From positions 186,001-250,000 of the forward strand of contig NZ_JAMOZL010000007.1 of assembly GCF_023667495.1 (NCBI RefSeq): a stretch of 64,000 bases of DNA. The letters run 5' to 3'. How positions within the stretch are numbered: the stretch's first letter is position 1; every line of letters starts with the position of its first letter. Positions 26,802-34,645 of this stretch are shown piece by piece. A program made the position numbers and the translations under genes. The notes below the pieces were generated by a model. That model was not told the origin of the DNA, made no database searches, and worked only from the letters and a program-made list of their open reading frames with translations. The stretch is from Dyadobacter sp. MSC1_007 (GTDB lineage: Bacteria > Bacteroidota > Bacteroidia > Cytophagales > Spirosomataceae).

Positions 26802-27302
26802 TTATAAGCTTGTTTCTTCTGTAAAATAGCGGTTAAGCCACGAGTTAGACGCCGCGATCTTCCAGCGCTTCATCCATTGCGCCTTCGTACTGACCTGGTT
26901 GTCAAAAATAGTAGTAGTAGGCAGGATCGTTTCATTGACAACAGCCTGTTTGATTTTCGGCACCGGGATAGTCTGGACCTCGTCGTTGTCGTCGAGATAG
27001 GCGAGTGAGCGATCAAAGAAATCGATATTCATCCGCTGACCTATTTCCTGCAACCAATGTACAGACTTGTCAATCGAACAGCCGCTGGGCAGTTCGTCGC
27101 GTTCGTCGACGGCGATCACAACAAACCGATGTTCAAACACTTTACCAGAAGCTGTTAATGGTTTTCCGTGCGCTTCCCAGGTATCGAGTGAAGCTTTCAG
27201 GGTTTCGGTAATGATCCCAGTTTCTTCCTGAGTCAGTTGCCGGTCGGCCTGGTAAACCCAAACCCTGGCTTGAAAATCAATATCACTGAAAGGTATGTAC
27301 AT
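26802..27302 (-). CDS. Conserved Bacteroidota protein (often mis-named ABC transporter ATPase)
   Basis: A 166-residue cytoplasmic protein starting MYIPFSDIDFQARVWVYQAD, with SGCSIDKSVHWLQEIGQ in the middle and a C-terminal SWLNRYF. This is a very conserved Bacteroidota-only family. It is often labelled an ABC transporter ATPase, but there is no Walker A, signature or Walker B motif and the length rules it out. The function is unknown. It is followed by gldH on the same strand with a 45-base gap and may share its transcript. Confidence 0.75.
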   Translation of the reverse strand: MYIPFSDIDFQARVWVYQADRQLTQEETGIITETLKASLDTWEAHGKPLTASGKVFEHRFVVIAVDERDELPSGCSIDKSVHWLQEIGQRMNIDFFDRSLAYLDDNDEVQTIPVPKIKQAVVNETILPTTTIFDNQVSTKAQWMKRWKIAASNSWLNRYFTEETSL

Positions 27303-27392
27303 AGTTAAAGAGGTTTGGTATTCAAATCACATTTGACGTGGTATATGGTATTGTAGAACAACCTTGTTTGCGGCTAAGTTCTGTTCCGGGCC

Positions 27393-28190
27393 TCAGAGGC
27401 CTTTTGCCTGTGCTACGAGTTCGGCGAGATCATATACTTTCACAGACTGTTCCTTTTCCTTGTTTTTTACCCCGTCGGTCATCATTACCATACAAAACGG
27501 ACAAGCGACAGCAATCGTATCGGCGCCTGTGCCGATCGCCTCTTCAATTCTTTCAACATTAATATCTTTTTTGCCCGGCTCCGGTTCTTTGAACATCTGT
27601 CCGCCGCCTGCACCACAGCATAATCCTTTGGTACGGCTTCGTTTCATTTCCACCAAATCGGCATCCAGCGCCTCCAAAACATGTCTTGGCGCTTCATAAA
27701 CATCATTGGCCCTGCCGAGATAGCATGAATCGTGGAACGTAATTTTCTTGCCTTTGAAAACTTCACCGCCTTCCAGCCTCACACGGCCGGCATCGATCAA
27801 CTGCTGTAAATATTCCGAATGGTGAAGCACTTGGTAGTTGCCGCCCAGCTCCGGATATTCGTTTTTGAGGGTATTGAAGCAATGCGGACAAGCTGTAACG
27901 ATCTTTTTGACGCCATACATATCCAGCACCTGGATATTGGACATCGCTAGCATTTGAAAAGTAAATTCGTTGCCAGCCCTGCGCGCCGGATCGCCCGTAC
28001 AGCTTTCTTCTGTGCCCAGAACAGCAAATTTGACGCCTGCACTATTGAGAATCTTCACAAATGCCACCGTAACCTTTTTATAACGGTCATCAAAAGAGCC
28101 GGCACAGCCCACCCAGAACAAAACCTCGGGCGTTTCGTTGCTGGCGGCCATTTCTGCCATGGTTGGTACCTTATATGTGATCTCGCTCAT
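27393..28190 (-). CDS. (Fe-S)-binding protein with two CCG domains
   Basis: A 265-residue cytoplasmic subunit with two cysteine-rich CCG domains of the heterodisulfide reductase B / glycolate oxidase F type: the first near VLFWVGCAGSFDDR with VTACPHCFNTLKNEYP, the second around FHDSCYLGRANDV and GLCCGAGGGQMF. These bind Fe-S clusters and carry electrons from dehydrogenases to the membrane quinone pool. It is the second gene of a unit with the membrane Fe-S protein upstream (21 bases away), so the two probably form one electron-transfer complex. Confidence 0.85.
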   Translation of the reverse strand: MSEITYKVPTMAEMAASNETPEVLFWVGCAGSFDDRYKKVTVAFVKILNSAGVKFAVLGTEESCTGDPARRAGNEFTFQMLAMSNIQVLDMYGVKKIVTACPHCFNTLKNEYPELGGNYQVLHHSEYLQQLIDAGRVRLEGGEVFKGKKITFHDSCYLGRANDVYEAPRHVLEALDADLVEMKRSRTKGLCCGAGGGQMFKEPEPGKKDINVERIEEAIGTGADTIAVACPFCMVMMTDGVKNKEKEQSVKVYDLAELVAQAKGL

Positions 28191-28211
28191 GATTTACTCC
28201 TGAATTGATGC

Positions 28212-29555
28212 TTATGAATTCGCTGATTTATTTTCCAGACCTTCCACCCAGTTGAAGCGGTCGCCGGGAGAGAATTTCCATGGAGCCTGATTGGTATCCA
28301 GGTTTTGAAACATCATATTCCAAGAACCTGGTGCCTGGGATTCATCCATAACCTTGTGCCTGCGCAGCTGCAATATGATATCCAGCGGATTGATCAACAC
28401 CGGGCACTCCTGTACACAAGCATTACATGTAGTGCATGCCAAAATTTCTTCTTCAAGAATATAATCGCCGATCAGGCTTTTGTTATCAGGAACAAATTGG
28501 CCTTTGTTGGCCTGCATTATTCTTCCTACATCTTCGAGCCGGTCGCGCGTATCCATCATAATTTTGCGTGGCGACAGTTTTTTCCCTGTGATATTGGCCG
28601 GGCAAGCTGCTGTACATCTGCCGCATTCTGTGCAGGAATATGCGTCCATCAGGTTTTTCCACGTCAAATCCGTCACATCCTTTGCGCCAAACCGCTCAGG
28701 AACGACTGAGTCACCCGCCTGGCTTTCCAGTCCCAGCATGATCTTGACCTCATTGGTAATTTCGGGCATATTTTTCATCTCACCTTTCGGTTCAAGTCGC
28801 GCAAAATATGTGTTAGGGAATGCCAGGGCAATGTGCAGGTGCTTGGAATAGGTGAGGTAGATCGCAAAAACAAATATGCCCAGGATGTGAAACCACCACG
28901 CAAACCGCTCGATAATTATCAGCGTACTTTCAGGCATCCCTGAAAAAATGGGCTTGATCCATTGGCTGATCAGGAAGTCACCTGTTTTGGGATAATGTGC
29001 GCTTCCAAGATCCTGTAATGCACTATCCGCCGCATTCATCGTGAGGATCGCGACCATCAGTACAATTTCAAAAACGAGGATCAATTTTCCGTCCAGTTCT
29101 GGCCAGCCATTCATTTCGCGATGCCTGGATGGTTGAAGCCGCTCTACCTTCCAAACGCTCCGGCGGATCAGGAAGATGACACAAGCGATGAGCACACCGA
29201 ATGCAAGAAATTCAAAAAAGCCGATCAGGAACGAATAAAAGGAACCCAGTGGAGAAGCAAATATCCGGTGTGTGCCTAGGATACCATCCAGCACGATTTC
29301 AAGGATTTCTATATTGATGAGAATGAATCCGGCATACACAGCGAAATGCAAGAAGCCAATGAGCGGGCGATCGAACATCTTTTTCTGTCCAAATGCAACA
29401 CGCATCATGATCCCGAACCGACGGCCAGGCTGATCTTTCCGGTCATCGTCTTTACCGAGCATAATGGTGTTTCGGATAAAGCTAACCCTGCGGAAGGCGA
29501 GCCAGGCTACTACACCTAGCGCCACTAAAAAGAGAATTTGCTGGATGATTGCCAT
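28212..29555 (-). CDS. Membrane Fe-S oxidoreductase subunit (ferredoxin/HdrC-like plus cytochrome-b-type helices)
   Basis: A 447-residue protein with about five N-terminal transmembrane helices (residues 1-240) like the gamma subunit of nitrate reductase, followed by a cytoplasmic double [4Fe-4S] domain: CTECGRCTAACPANITGKK and CTTCNACVQECPVLINPLD near residues 300-390. With the downstream CCG protein it should form a quinone-linked electron-transfer module, in Bacteroidota often tied to electron-transfer flavoprotein and acyl-CoA oxidation (family knowledge). A perfect 10-bp-arm palindrome lies 36 bases upstream of its start and looks like a TetR-type operator. Confidence 0.83.
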   Translation of the reverse strand: MAIIQQILFLVALGVVAWLAFRRVSFIRNTIMLGKDDDRKDQPGRRFGIMMRVAFGQKKMFDRPLIGFLHFAVYAGFILINIEILEIVLDGILGTHRIFASPLGSFYSFLIGFFEFLAFGVLIACVIFLIRRSVWKVERLQPSRHREMNGWPELDGKLILVFEIVLMVAILTMNAADSALQDLGSAHYPKTGDFLISQWIKPIFSGMPESTLIIIERFAWWFHILGIFVFAIYLTYSKHLHIALAFPNTYFARLEPKGEMKNMPEITNEVKIMLGLESQAGDSVVPERFGAKDVTDLTWKNLMDAYSCTECGRCTAACPANITGKKLSPRKIMMDTRDRLEDVGRIMQANKGQFVPDNKSLIGDYILEEEILACTTCNACVQECPVLINPLDIILQLRRHKVMDESQAPGSWNMMFQNLDTNQAPWKFSPGDRFNWVEGLENKSANS

Positions 29556-29590
29556 TTGGAAAGCTGTTTTTTCGACCTGAGAATCGGGGT

Positions 29591-29612
29591 GTTAGTATGC
29601 TCGCATACTAAC
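29591..29612. promoter_or_regulatory. Palindromic operator (TetR-type) before Fe-S operon
   Basis: GTTAGTATGC and GCATACTAAC form perfect 10-bp arms separated by two bases, 36 bases upstream of the Fe-S operon start. The shape and the TTAGTATG core resemble operators of TetR-family regulators of fatty-acid degradation. No T run follows on either strand, so it is not a terminator. Confidence 0.6.
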
Positions 29613-29742
29613 AAATATGGTAAAAATGTATCTCGGCGCAAATGGTTTGTGCATAAAATAATGGGCACCTTATCTTAATGCGAAGGAAATCAGCCGGATA
29701 TCATTTTTCAAGAAACAATTTGAGAAATATTTGGGAAAATAA

Positions 29743-29773
29743 TTTGTAAAGCAAAAACAGGTTTCTATTTTTG
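29743..29773 (+). promoter_or_regulatory. tRNA-Phe promoter
   Basis: TTTG at 29743 and TATTTTTG at 29766-29773 are separated by 19 bases, matching the Bacteroidota -33/-7 consensus (TTTG, TAnnTTTG) almost perfectly. The tRNA starts 27 bases after the -7 box. Confidence 0.8.
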
Positions 29774-29800
29774 CACTCCCGAAAGGAACCAATTGAGCCT

Positions 29801-29873
29801 GGTGATGTAGCTCAGTCGGTAGAGCAAAGGACTGAAAATCCTTGTGTCGGCGGTTCGATTCCGTCCATCACCA
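29801..29873 (+). tRNA. tRNA-Phe (GAA)
   Basis: A 73-nt cloverleaf. The acceptor arms GGTGATG and CATCACC pair perfectly and the D arm is GCTCAGTCGGTAGAGC. The anticodon stem AAGGA/TCCTT encloses CTGAAAA with anticodon GAA (29834-29836), and the T arm carries GGTTCGATTCC. CCA is not encoded. The T arm and acceptor 3' end belong to the attachment site, so the integrated element supplies or recreates the end of this gene. Confidence 0.97.
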
Positions 29874-29875
29874 CA
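29852..29875 (+). repeat. attL: 24-bp tRNA 3'-end direct repeat
   Basis: The sequence from GGTTCGATTCCGTCC to ACCACA (24 bp) is repeated exactly at 45569-45592. It covers the tRNA-Phe T arm and acceptor end, as usual for tyrosine-recombinase att sites. Flanking bases differ on both sides. Confidence 0.93.
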
Positions 29876-29889
29876 GAATGCAAAGCCAA

Positions 29890-29925
29890 CCGCTTGATAA
29901 TCTTTGAATTATCGAGCGGTTTTTT
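29890..29925 (+). terminator. Element-encoded terminator behind tRNA-Phe
   Basis: CCGCTTGATAAT and ATTATCGAGCGG pair over 12 bp (one G-U) with a six-base loop, then TTTTTTG. It lies 16 bases after the tRNA end, within the element. Confidence 0.85.
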
Positions 29926-30274
29926 GTTTGGTTTACATTCTGGTTTACAGTCGGGCCGAAATTGCCCATCAACGCCGAATATTCTCTTTAATCTTGCTGG
30001 CAAAAAATCTTCATTTGCCGCTCGACCTGGCTGCGAAATTTCTACTTCGCGGCCGCCATCAATCCCAAAAAGGCTCCAATCATATTACGCTTTTTTTAAT
30101 TCCCAGCCGGAATTATCGCTTTTGCTACTTTATCGCGAGATAAGGCAAAATGCGCCTAAACGGCTTCTGGATGCATTTAATACCAGTTGAAGCAAAGTTC
30201 ATACTTTTTCATACTTGATTTTTCGCCTGCCTTCCCCCAACCTTTGACCAACATCAACCGAAAACAAACGTGTC
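29926..30274. other. Left end of the element, no gene seen
   Basis: About 350 bases between the terminator and the first element gene. Short open frames occur but none looks coding. Excisionase and integrase arm sites would be expected here; I could not pick out a convincing repeat. Confidence 0.4.
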
Positions 30275-30568
30275 ATGTCAAAACTGGTTTTAATCGAATT
30301 CGACGAGTTCAAGAGTTTCACCCGAGAGGTGATTCAAGAGGAGTTTAGAAATGTGTTCAGCCCGAATCAGGGTCTGAAAGGCTCGAAGGAAGAGCCACTG
30401 CTTTCACGGGCTGAAATGGCGCGTGAGCTGAACGTTTCGCTGGTCACGCTGCACCAGTGGCAAAGATCGGGCTTGCCCTATCGGAGGCTACATCGGAGAA
30501 TTTACTTCATCAAGTCCGAGGTGCTGGATTACATGTACTCAAATCAGAAAACAAAGAAAAAGGGATAA
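30275..30568 (+). CDS. Small HTH protein, excisionase/AlpA-like
   Basis: A 97-residue protein with a MerR/HTH_17-type helix-turn-helix: LLSRAEMARELNVSLVTLHQ followed by WQRSGLPYRRLHRRIYFIKS. The WxxxGLPxxRxxxRxYF pattern is that of excisionases and AlpA-like activators, which bend DNA at att sites or regulate the integrase. The N-terminal 45 residues are charged and of unknown use. It is the first element gene after attL, a usual place for an excisionase or a regulator, but the activity is inferred. It precedes the ATPase gene by 43 bases. Confidence 0.7.
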   Translation: MSKLVLIEFDEFKSFTREVIQEEFRNVFSPNQGLKGSKEEPLLSRAEMARELNVSLVTLHQWQRSGLPYRRLHRRIYFIKSEVLDYMYSNQKTKKKG

Positions 30569-30610
30569 TGCCTCGAACGCATTACCCCTTAAAAACTTAA
30601 AAGTCTTAGT

Positions 30611-31588
30611 ATGACAAATTTAACAGCCCTGAATGGTTTCTCCAACCATTCGGAAGGAAAGATTTTACATAAATCTTCCTTAAACACAATGAAGGATCTC
30701 GCGGAGAAAGGGAAGACGCTCGCTCCGCTTAGACGTTTGCTCGGGAATTATGTGCTTGAAAACTCGGCAATAATCTTCGCAGCGGAGCGTGGTACCGGGA
30801 AAACGCTTTTAGGTCTCCAAGCCTGTATTGCTATTTCAGCGAAATGGCCGTCTCTGTGGAATGAACCAATCGAATATCACGGAAATACATTGTTCATCAA
30901 CTGCGAGCTCAGTGAAGATACAATCAGTCGAAGACTACGGCATCTCTTTGAAGCACCACCTAAGGAGATCGGGTCTTCGGAGTACCATAGCTATGTCTAC
31001 ACAACAAAGAAAAGCTTGGAGGAAGAATCCCAGGCGATCATTGAAATGTCGATGATTCAGAAACCTGTCTTGATCGTTTTGGACAATTTCAGGGTAGCCT
31101 TCCTGAACTCGGATACGAACAACGGTAAGGAAGTCGCGAAGGCAATGCATTTGATCCTGACGCTTCGTGATCTGCTGGACACAACGATCATCATCACTGA
31201 CCATACACGGAAGCATACCCGAAATTTGCTGACCGATAGTGACCTTCAAAGCGGCTCCGGGGTGAAGTCAGATTTGACGGATAGCGACATGTTTCTCCGG
31301 AGGAGTAAACAGGATATTCAGTATCGGATTTTCAAACGCTCCAAATCCAGGCATTGCGAAGAGACGGACGGTGCTAAGTTGATCCGTCTGAATCCTGAAT
31401 CGCTATGGTTTGAATTCGTCCAGGATGACATCGACGAAGCTCAGCACATAGGCACAGAGGTAATGCCGATGAAGGAGGAGCAGAAGGATTTAGCGCGAGA
31501 GCTTCGGGATCAGGGAAAGACCATCGAGCAGATAGCGAAGATACTGAATCGGGGCAAAGGCACCATTCATCGCTGGCTAAACGAGTAA
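30611..31588 (+). CDS. RecA-like ATPase (AAA_25/RepA helicase-like) with C-terminal HTH
   Basis: A 325-residue P-loop ATPase. Walker A is FAAERGTGKTLLGLQACIAI near residues 55-75, Walker B KPVLIVLDNFRVAFLN near residue 155, and a sensor-like TTIIITDHTRKHTRN follows, as in the hexameric RepA/DnaB-like AAA_25 group. The C-terminal 35 residues (ARELRDQGKTIEQIAKILNR, then GKGTIHRWLNE) form a resolvase-like helix-turn-helix. It is likely a replication helicase or initiator of the element, consistent with the adjacent primase and the repeat array just downstream. Assignment as helicase is inferred from the fold and context. Confidence 0.75.
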   Translation: MTNLTALNGFSNHSEGKILHKSSLNTMKDLAEKGKTLAPLRRLLGNYVLENSAIIFAAERGTGKTLLGLQACIAISAKWPSLWNEPIEYHGNTLFINCELSEDTISRRLRHLFEAPPKEIGSSEYHSYVYTTKKSLEEESQAIIEMSMIQKPVLIVLDNFRVAFLNSDTNNGKEVAKAMHLILTLRDLLDTTIIITDHTRKHTRNLLTDSDLQSGSGVKSDLTDSDMFLRRSKQDIQYRIFKRSKSRHCEETDGAKLIRLNPESLWFEFVQDDIDEAQHIGTEVMPMKEEQKDLARELRDQGKTIEQIAKILNRGKGTIHRWLNE

Positions 31589-31607
31589 TGGACTCGAACG
31601 GGCCCAC

Positions 31608-31657
31608 ATTTTTCTCACAACCCCTCCTAATTTTTGAGAGGGGATTGCGAGAAAAAT
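31608..31657. repeat. Long inverted repeat after the ATPase gene
   Basis: Arms ATTTTTCTCACAACCCCTC and GAGGGGATTGCGAGAAAAAT pair over about 19 bp with one or two mismatches and a short loop. It sits between the ATPase gene and the GTTCCA array. There is no T run, so it may be part of a replication origin rather than a terminator. Confidence 0.6.
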
Positions 31658-31705
31658 GCTCGAAGAAAATGGCAACATCAGGAATTGAACTTGGAAGTCC
31701 GGGCT

Positions 31706-31957
31706 CGTTCCACTTGTTCCAAAAATTCCATTCGTTCCACACGTTCCATTTGTTCGGTTGGTTCCATTTTGGTCTGGGATGTTCCATCTCGTTCCACTTG
31801 TTCCAAAAATTCCATTTGTTCCAAAGTTCCGTTTCGTTCCATGCGTTCCATTAATTCCATTTTGGCTTAGATGTTCCATCTCGTTCCATTTGTTCCGCTT
31901 GTTCCATTCCGTTCCAGGCGTTCCACTTGTTCCGGAAATTCCATTTGTTCCACATTT
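31706..31957 (+). repeat. Nine-bp GTTCCA tandem repeat array
   Basis: About 25 units of the form GTTCCAnnn, spaced mostly nine bases apart, with a higher-order period near 84 bases (GTTCCACTTGTTCCAAAA recurs at 31707 and 31791, and TTTTGG...GATGTTCCATCTC recurs at about 31768 and 31853). Variants are ATTCCA and GTTCCG. Inverted copies (TGGAAC) follow at 31982-32070. Every reading frame across it gives only low-complexity peptides, so it is noncoding. Its position between the helicase-like and primase-like genes suggests an origin with iterons. Confidence 0.85.
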
Positions 31958-31981
31958 TTCACATCAAAATCTGACTAAAAA

Positions 31982-32070
31982 ATGGAACGTGCTAATTATC
32001 AGGTTGATAGCGATTTTTTTGAGCAAAATGGAACAAGTGGAACGCGTGGAAAATGGAACGGAACGGAACG
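31982..32070 (-). repeat. Inverted GTTCCA units before the primase gene
   Basis: The plus strand shows TGGAACAAGTGGAACGCGTG followed by GAAAATGGAACGGAACGGAACG, the reverse complement of the array units, so the two blocks face each other around about 31970. They can pair into a large imperfect hairpin. They fill the leader of the primase-like gene. Confidence 0.75.
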
Positions 32071-32095
32071 ACGGCGGGTGAAAAAAAGAAAAGTT

Positions 32096-33028
32096 ATGAA
32101 TGCAAAACAGATTAATCAAACGTACGAAATCGTGGCCTTTTTGGCTCGGCATGGCTTCCGGCCAACGTCTGTAAAAGGTGATAACTATTGGTATATCAGT
32201 ATGATACGCGGGCCTGAGAGCCGGGCGTCATTTAAAGTTGATTCCCGAAAAAATCTCTGGTATGATCATGCACTTGGTGTGGGAGGCAACGTGGTCGACC
32301 TGGCTTGCCGGTTGTTCCAAAATTCGGATGTCAAGGAAGTCATGAGGCTGATCACTGACGGTCTTTCTTCTTTTCACCCGCAACAAACCGAAGTGAGGCT
32401 GCAACCTGACGTGAGTTCTGGGCTGCGTATAATCTCGGAAGGTATCCTGGAAAATGACTACTTGCTGCGGTATCTACGCAGACGAGGTATATCAGAGGAG
32501 GTCGCAAGAAGCTATTGCTTTCAGGTCAGCTATGAGAACAACGGTCGCGAATACAACGCCATCGGTTTCAGGAATAGGGCTGGCGGCATCGAACTACGGA
32601 GCATGAATTTCAAATCATGCATTGCTCCGAAGGATGTTTCCTACATCGATAACTCCGGCAATAAGCTACTCGTTTTCGAAGGGTTTATGGATTTTTTCTC
32701 GTACTGGATGCTCCCCGTATTCCAAATATCCGATGCGAATTTCCTGATCCTGAATTCCACTTCGCAGTTAAAACGAGCCCACGAATTTCTTGCAGCACCT
32801 GGTCCGAAGTACCTGTTTCTCGATAACGATAAAGCCGGATTCGAAACAGCGGCTTATATGAAGCATAACAATCCGAATGTGATCGACTTGGCGGTAATGT
32901 ATGCTGGCTGCAAGGATTTGAATGATTTTCTCACTCAAAACCAACACCTCAATGACCAAAGACTTGCTGTTGCGCTTGTACGCGAGAAAGGACCGGAAGC
33001 GCCGGAAAATGCTCTTCGCGCTTTTTAG
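32096..33028 (+). CDS. Toprim-domain primase-like protein
   Basis: A 310-residue protein with a CHC2-like N-terminal region lacking the zinc ligands (YWYISMIRGPESRASFKVDS, then NLWYDHALGVGGNVVDLACR) and a Toprim domain: the catalytic Glu in LLVFEGFMDFFSYW and the acidic pair in YLFLDNDKAGFETAAYM. This is the primase-like layout seen in Bacteroidota integrative elements and should prime replication of the circular form. The ATG at 32096 is preferred because an upstream ATG at 31982 would translate the GTTCCA repeats into low-complexity NGT residues. The 3' end overlaps the next gene by 77 bases. Confidence 0.8.
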   Translation: MNAKQINQTYEIVAFLARHGFRPTSVKGDNYWYISMIRGPESRASFKVDSRKNLWYDHALGVGGNVVDLACRLFQNSDVKEVMRLITDGLSSFHPQQTEVRLQPDVSSGLRIISEGILENDYLLRYLRRRGISEEVARSYCFQVSYENNGREYNAIGFRNRAGGIELRSMNFKSCIAPKDVSYIDNSGNKLLVFEGFMDFFSYWMLPVFQISDANFLILNSTSQLKRAHEFLAAPGPKYLFLDNDKAGFETAAYMKHNNPNVIDLAVMYAGCKDLNDFLTQNQHLNDQRLAVALVREKGPEAPENALRAF

Positions 33029-33335
33029 GGACAGAATTAAGCTTGATATCTCGATCGATGCGGTAGTCGAAATGATTAATCAGGAATTGGGAAAGCAAGG
33101 GATTGTCAATGCCGCCGATATCAAATACTGTCGCCACTATTTTGGTAAACGAAAGGCTGAGAACGAGATACCAAAGCTGATTGTAGAAATCCCCCCTCGG
33201 AATAACTCGAATTCGCCAATCATAAGGAAGGACGTCCAAACCGTCCAACCTGATCTTGAAGAATTGGATTGGACAGACATGGAGGAAATAAGTGTGGCAA
33301 TAGAAGGTATTAAATCAAAATTCACAAAAAGATGA
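32952..33335 (+). CDS. Small basic element protein of unknown function
   Basis: A 127-residue protein, very basic at the N-terminus (MTKDLLLRLYARKDRKRRKM) and acidic at the C-terminus (DLEELDWTDMEEI). The middle (ISIDAVVEMINQELGKQGIV, then NAADIKYCRHYFGKRK) could form a helix-turn-helix or winged helix. I do not recognise it. It overlaps the primase by 77 bases and the ParA-like gene by four, so it belongs to the replication/partition operon. A DNA-binding partner of the ParA-like protein is a reasonable guess, but only a guess. Confidence 0.6.
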   Translation: MTKDLLLRLYARKDRKRRKMLFALFRDRIKLDISIDAVVEMINQELGKQGIVNAADIKYCRHYFGKRKAENEIPKLIVEIPPRNNSNSPIIRKDVQTVQPDLEELDWTDMEEISVAIEGIKSKFTKR

Positions 33336-34042
33336 AACAGCTAAATTTTATCCTTCAAGCGAAGGGAGGAGTAGGTAAAAGCCTGCTAACATATCTGCTC
33401 GCGGTTGCTGAGCAAAATTCTGAAAAGTCGCTGTTTGTTGATCTTGACAGCTCAACCGGTACCTCGACCCGCCAGCTCAGATTTTTGGGCGATTTGCGGA
33501 CGGAGGCGGTTTCGCTTCTCAATGAGAAACAAGTGCTGGTAAGGGATAGTCTTATCTCGTATCTGGAAAGCCTCGCCGAGACGCCTTTTGATCGTATCTA
33601 TTTTGATCTCGGTGCTCCGGAATCGGAGCAGCTTCCAGCATTAATTGAACGCGATATCCCATTTAAGGATTTCGTCGACGAGTTAGGTTGCAAAGCCAAC
33701 TTTCACATTGTTATTGGCGGTGGCGGAATGTATAAGTCGAGCGTCGATTATTTGCAGAAGCTACTTATGGCTTTGCAGAATGAGTTTGAAGTGACCGTAT
33801 GGCAGAGCATTACCACGTTTAACAATTTTGCTCAGCTCGGCGAAGAGTTGGAAAGGAATTGCAAAGCCCTGGGATTACGATTCCGGAAGTTCGCCGATTT
33901 TGATCCCGGTTCAAATTTGGGCAGTCATATACTCGACGGCATAAGAAAAGGTTACAGCATTGGCGAATATCAGACTGGTGCAAAGCTGAGATTGAAGAAA
34001 GAACTTAACGACCATTTCAAAGATGAACTCAACAATCAATAA
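33332..34042 (+). CDS. ParA-like P-loop ATPase
   Basis: A 236-residue ATPase with the deviant Walker A motif KGGVGKSLLTYLLAV at residues 11-25, typical of ParA/MinD proteins, and a Walker B-like SLFVDLDSSTGTSTR at 34-48, with a second conserved Asp in IYFDLGAPE. ParA proteins move plasmids or position complexes. In an integrated element it may stabilise the excised circle or act in transfer. It overlaps both neighbours (ATGA with the basic protein, 20 bases with the membrane protein). Confidence 0.82.
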   Translation: MKQLNFILQAKGGVGKSLLTYLLAVAEQNSEKSLFVDLDSSTGTSTRQLRFLGDLRTEAVSLLNEKQVLVRDSLISYLESLAETPFDRIYFDLGAPESEQLPALIERDIPFKDFVDELGCKANFHIVIGGGGMYKSSVDYLQKLLMALQNEFEVTVWQSITTFNNFAQLGEELERNCKALGLRFRKFADFDPGSNLGSHILDGIRKGYSIGEYQTGAKLRLKKELNDHFKDELNNQ

Positions 34043-34556
34043 AGACGCAATCACCAGGATGAGGGGCGCATATCAGGCCAAGTACGGCTTCGAAATGGAC
34101 GAGTGGACTGCGGTAATGCTGACCGAGCTGCACGAGCATTTTCATGACTTTGGTAAAAATGTCGCTCAGTCCAACAGCGAAATTGGGAAAGCGGCCCAAT
34201 TGATTAAAGGGCAAATCAACCAGGTGCATTTTAAAAGCGACCGACAAGCATTCTGGTTTGGCCTGAGTAGGCGTTTGTTTCCGTCGTTGGTCGCATTGAC
34301 GGGGATGCTATTGATCGCTTATTTCGTAAATCAGGGAGAGAAATACCAGGCTATTGCCCGGTTTCAAAACAGTTACCCTGACTTCGATCAATTTCGAGAA
34401 TTGATCCAAAATGCACAAGTGCACGAGGAGAAGAATGTCACGTATCTGGTACTTCGCCCTGCTTCGGATATCTCTTCAATGAAAATTGGGGAAGAGTATC
34501 GATACAACAAGGAACATAATGTGGTTATGGTTCCAATTAGCATTGATAATCAGTGA
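34023..34556 (+). CDS. Membrane-anchored mobilisation-associated protein
   Basis: A 177-residue protein with one hydrophobic segment, RRLFPSLVALTGMLLIAYFV, at about residues 85-105, and soluble parts on both sides (TRMRGAYQAKYGFEMDEWTA before, DFDQFRELIQNAQVHEEKNV after). No family is recognisable from sequence alone. It overlaps the ParA-like gene and precedes the candidate oriT, so a role in mobilisation or in anchoring the ParA system to the membrane is plausible. The C-terminal half looks like a small alpha/beta domain. Confidence 0.6.
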   Translation: MNSTINKDAITRMRGAYQAKYGFEMDEWTAVMLTELHEHFHDFGKNVAQSNSEIGKAAQLIKGQINQVHFKSDRQAFWFGLSRRLFPSLVALTGMLLIAYFVNQGEKYQAIARFQNSYPDFDQFRELIQNAQVHEEKNVTYLVLRPASDISSMKIGEEYRYNKEHNVVMVPISIDNQ

Positions 34557-34569
34557 TTTACGGTCATAT

Positions 34570-34609
34570 TTCGACTTCTTTCGACCAAATTCGACCGTGT
34601 TCGGCCGGT
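34570..34609 (+). repeat. Four phased 10-bp direct repeats
   Basis: TTCGAC or TTCGGC starts at 34570, 34580, 34590 and 34600, exactly one helical turn apart, each with four variable bases. Such phasing puts all copies on one DNA face and suggests a protein-binding array next to the inverted repeat at 34646. Confidence 0.7.
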
Positions 34610-34645
34610 TTCTAACCTATCAACTGGCTTTCATTAAGCAAGCCA

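Noticed and set aside
26802-27302. ABC transporter ATPase
   Set aside because: No Walker A, Walker B or signature motif, and only 166 residues; the usual label is a transferred error.
29771-30190. 139-residue open frame across tRNA-Phe and the element end
   Set aside because: It reads through the tRNA gene and attL and has no family resemblance.
31577-31879. Open frames over the GTTCCA array on both strands
   Set aside because: The peptides are pure low-complexity repeats (NGT-type or WNK-type) that follow from the nine-bp DNA repeat, with no start context and no homology.
31706-31957. CRISPR-like array
   Set aside because: Units are nine bases with no unique spacers of 30-40 bases and no cas genes; it is a simple tandem repeat.
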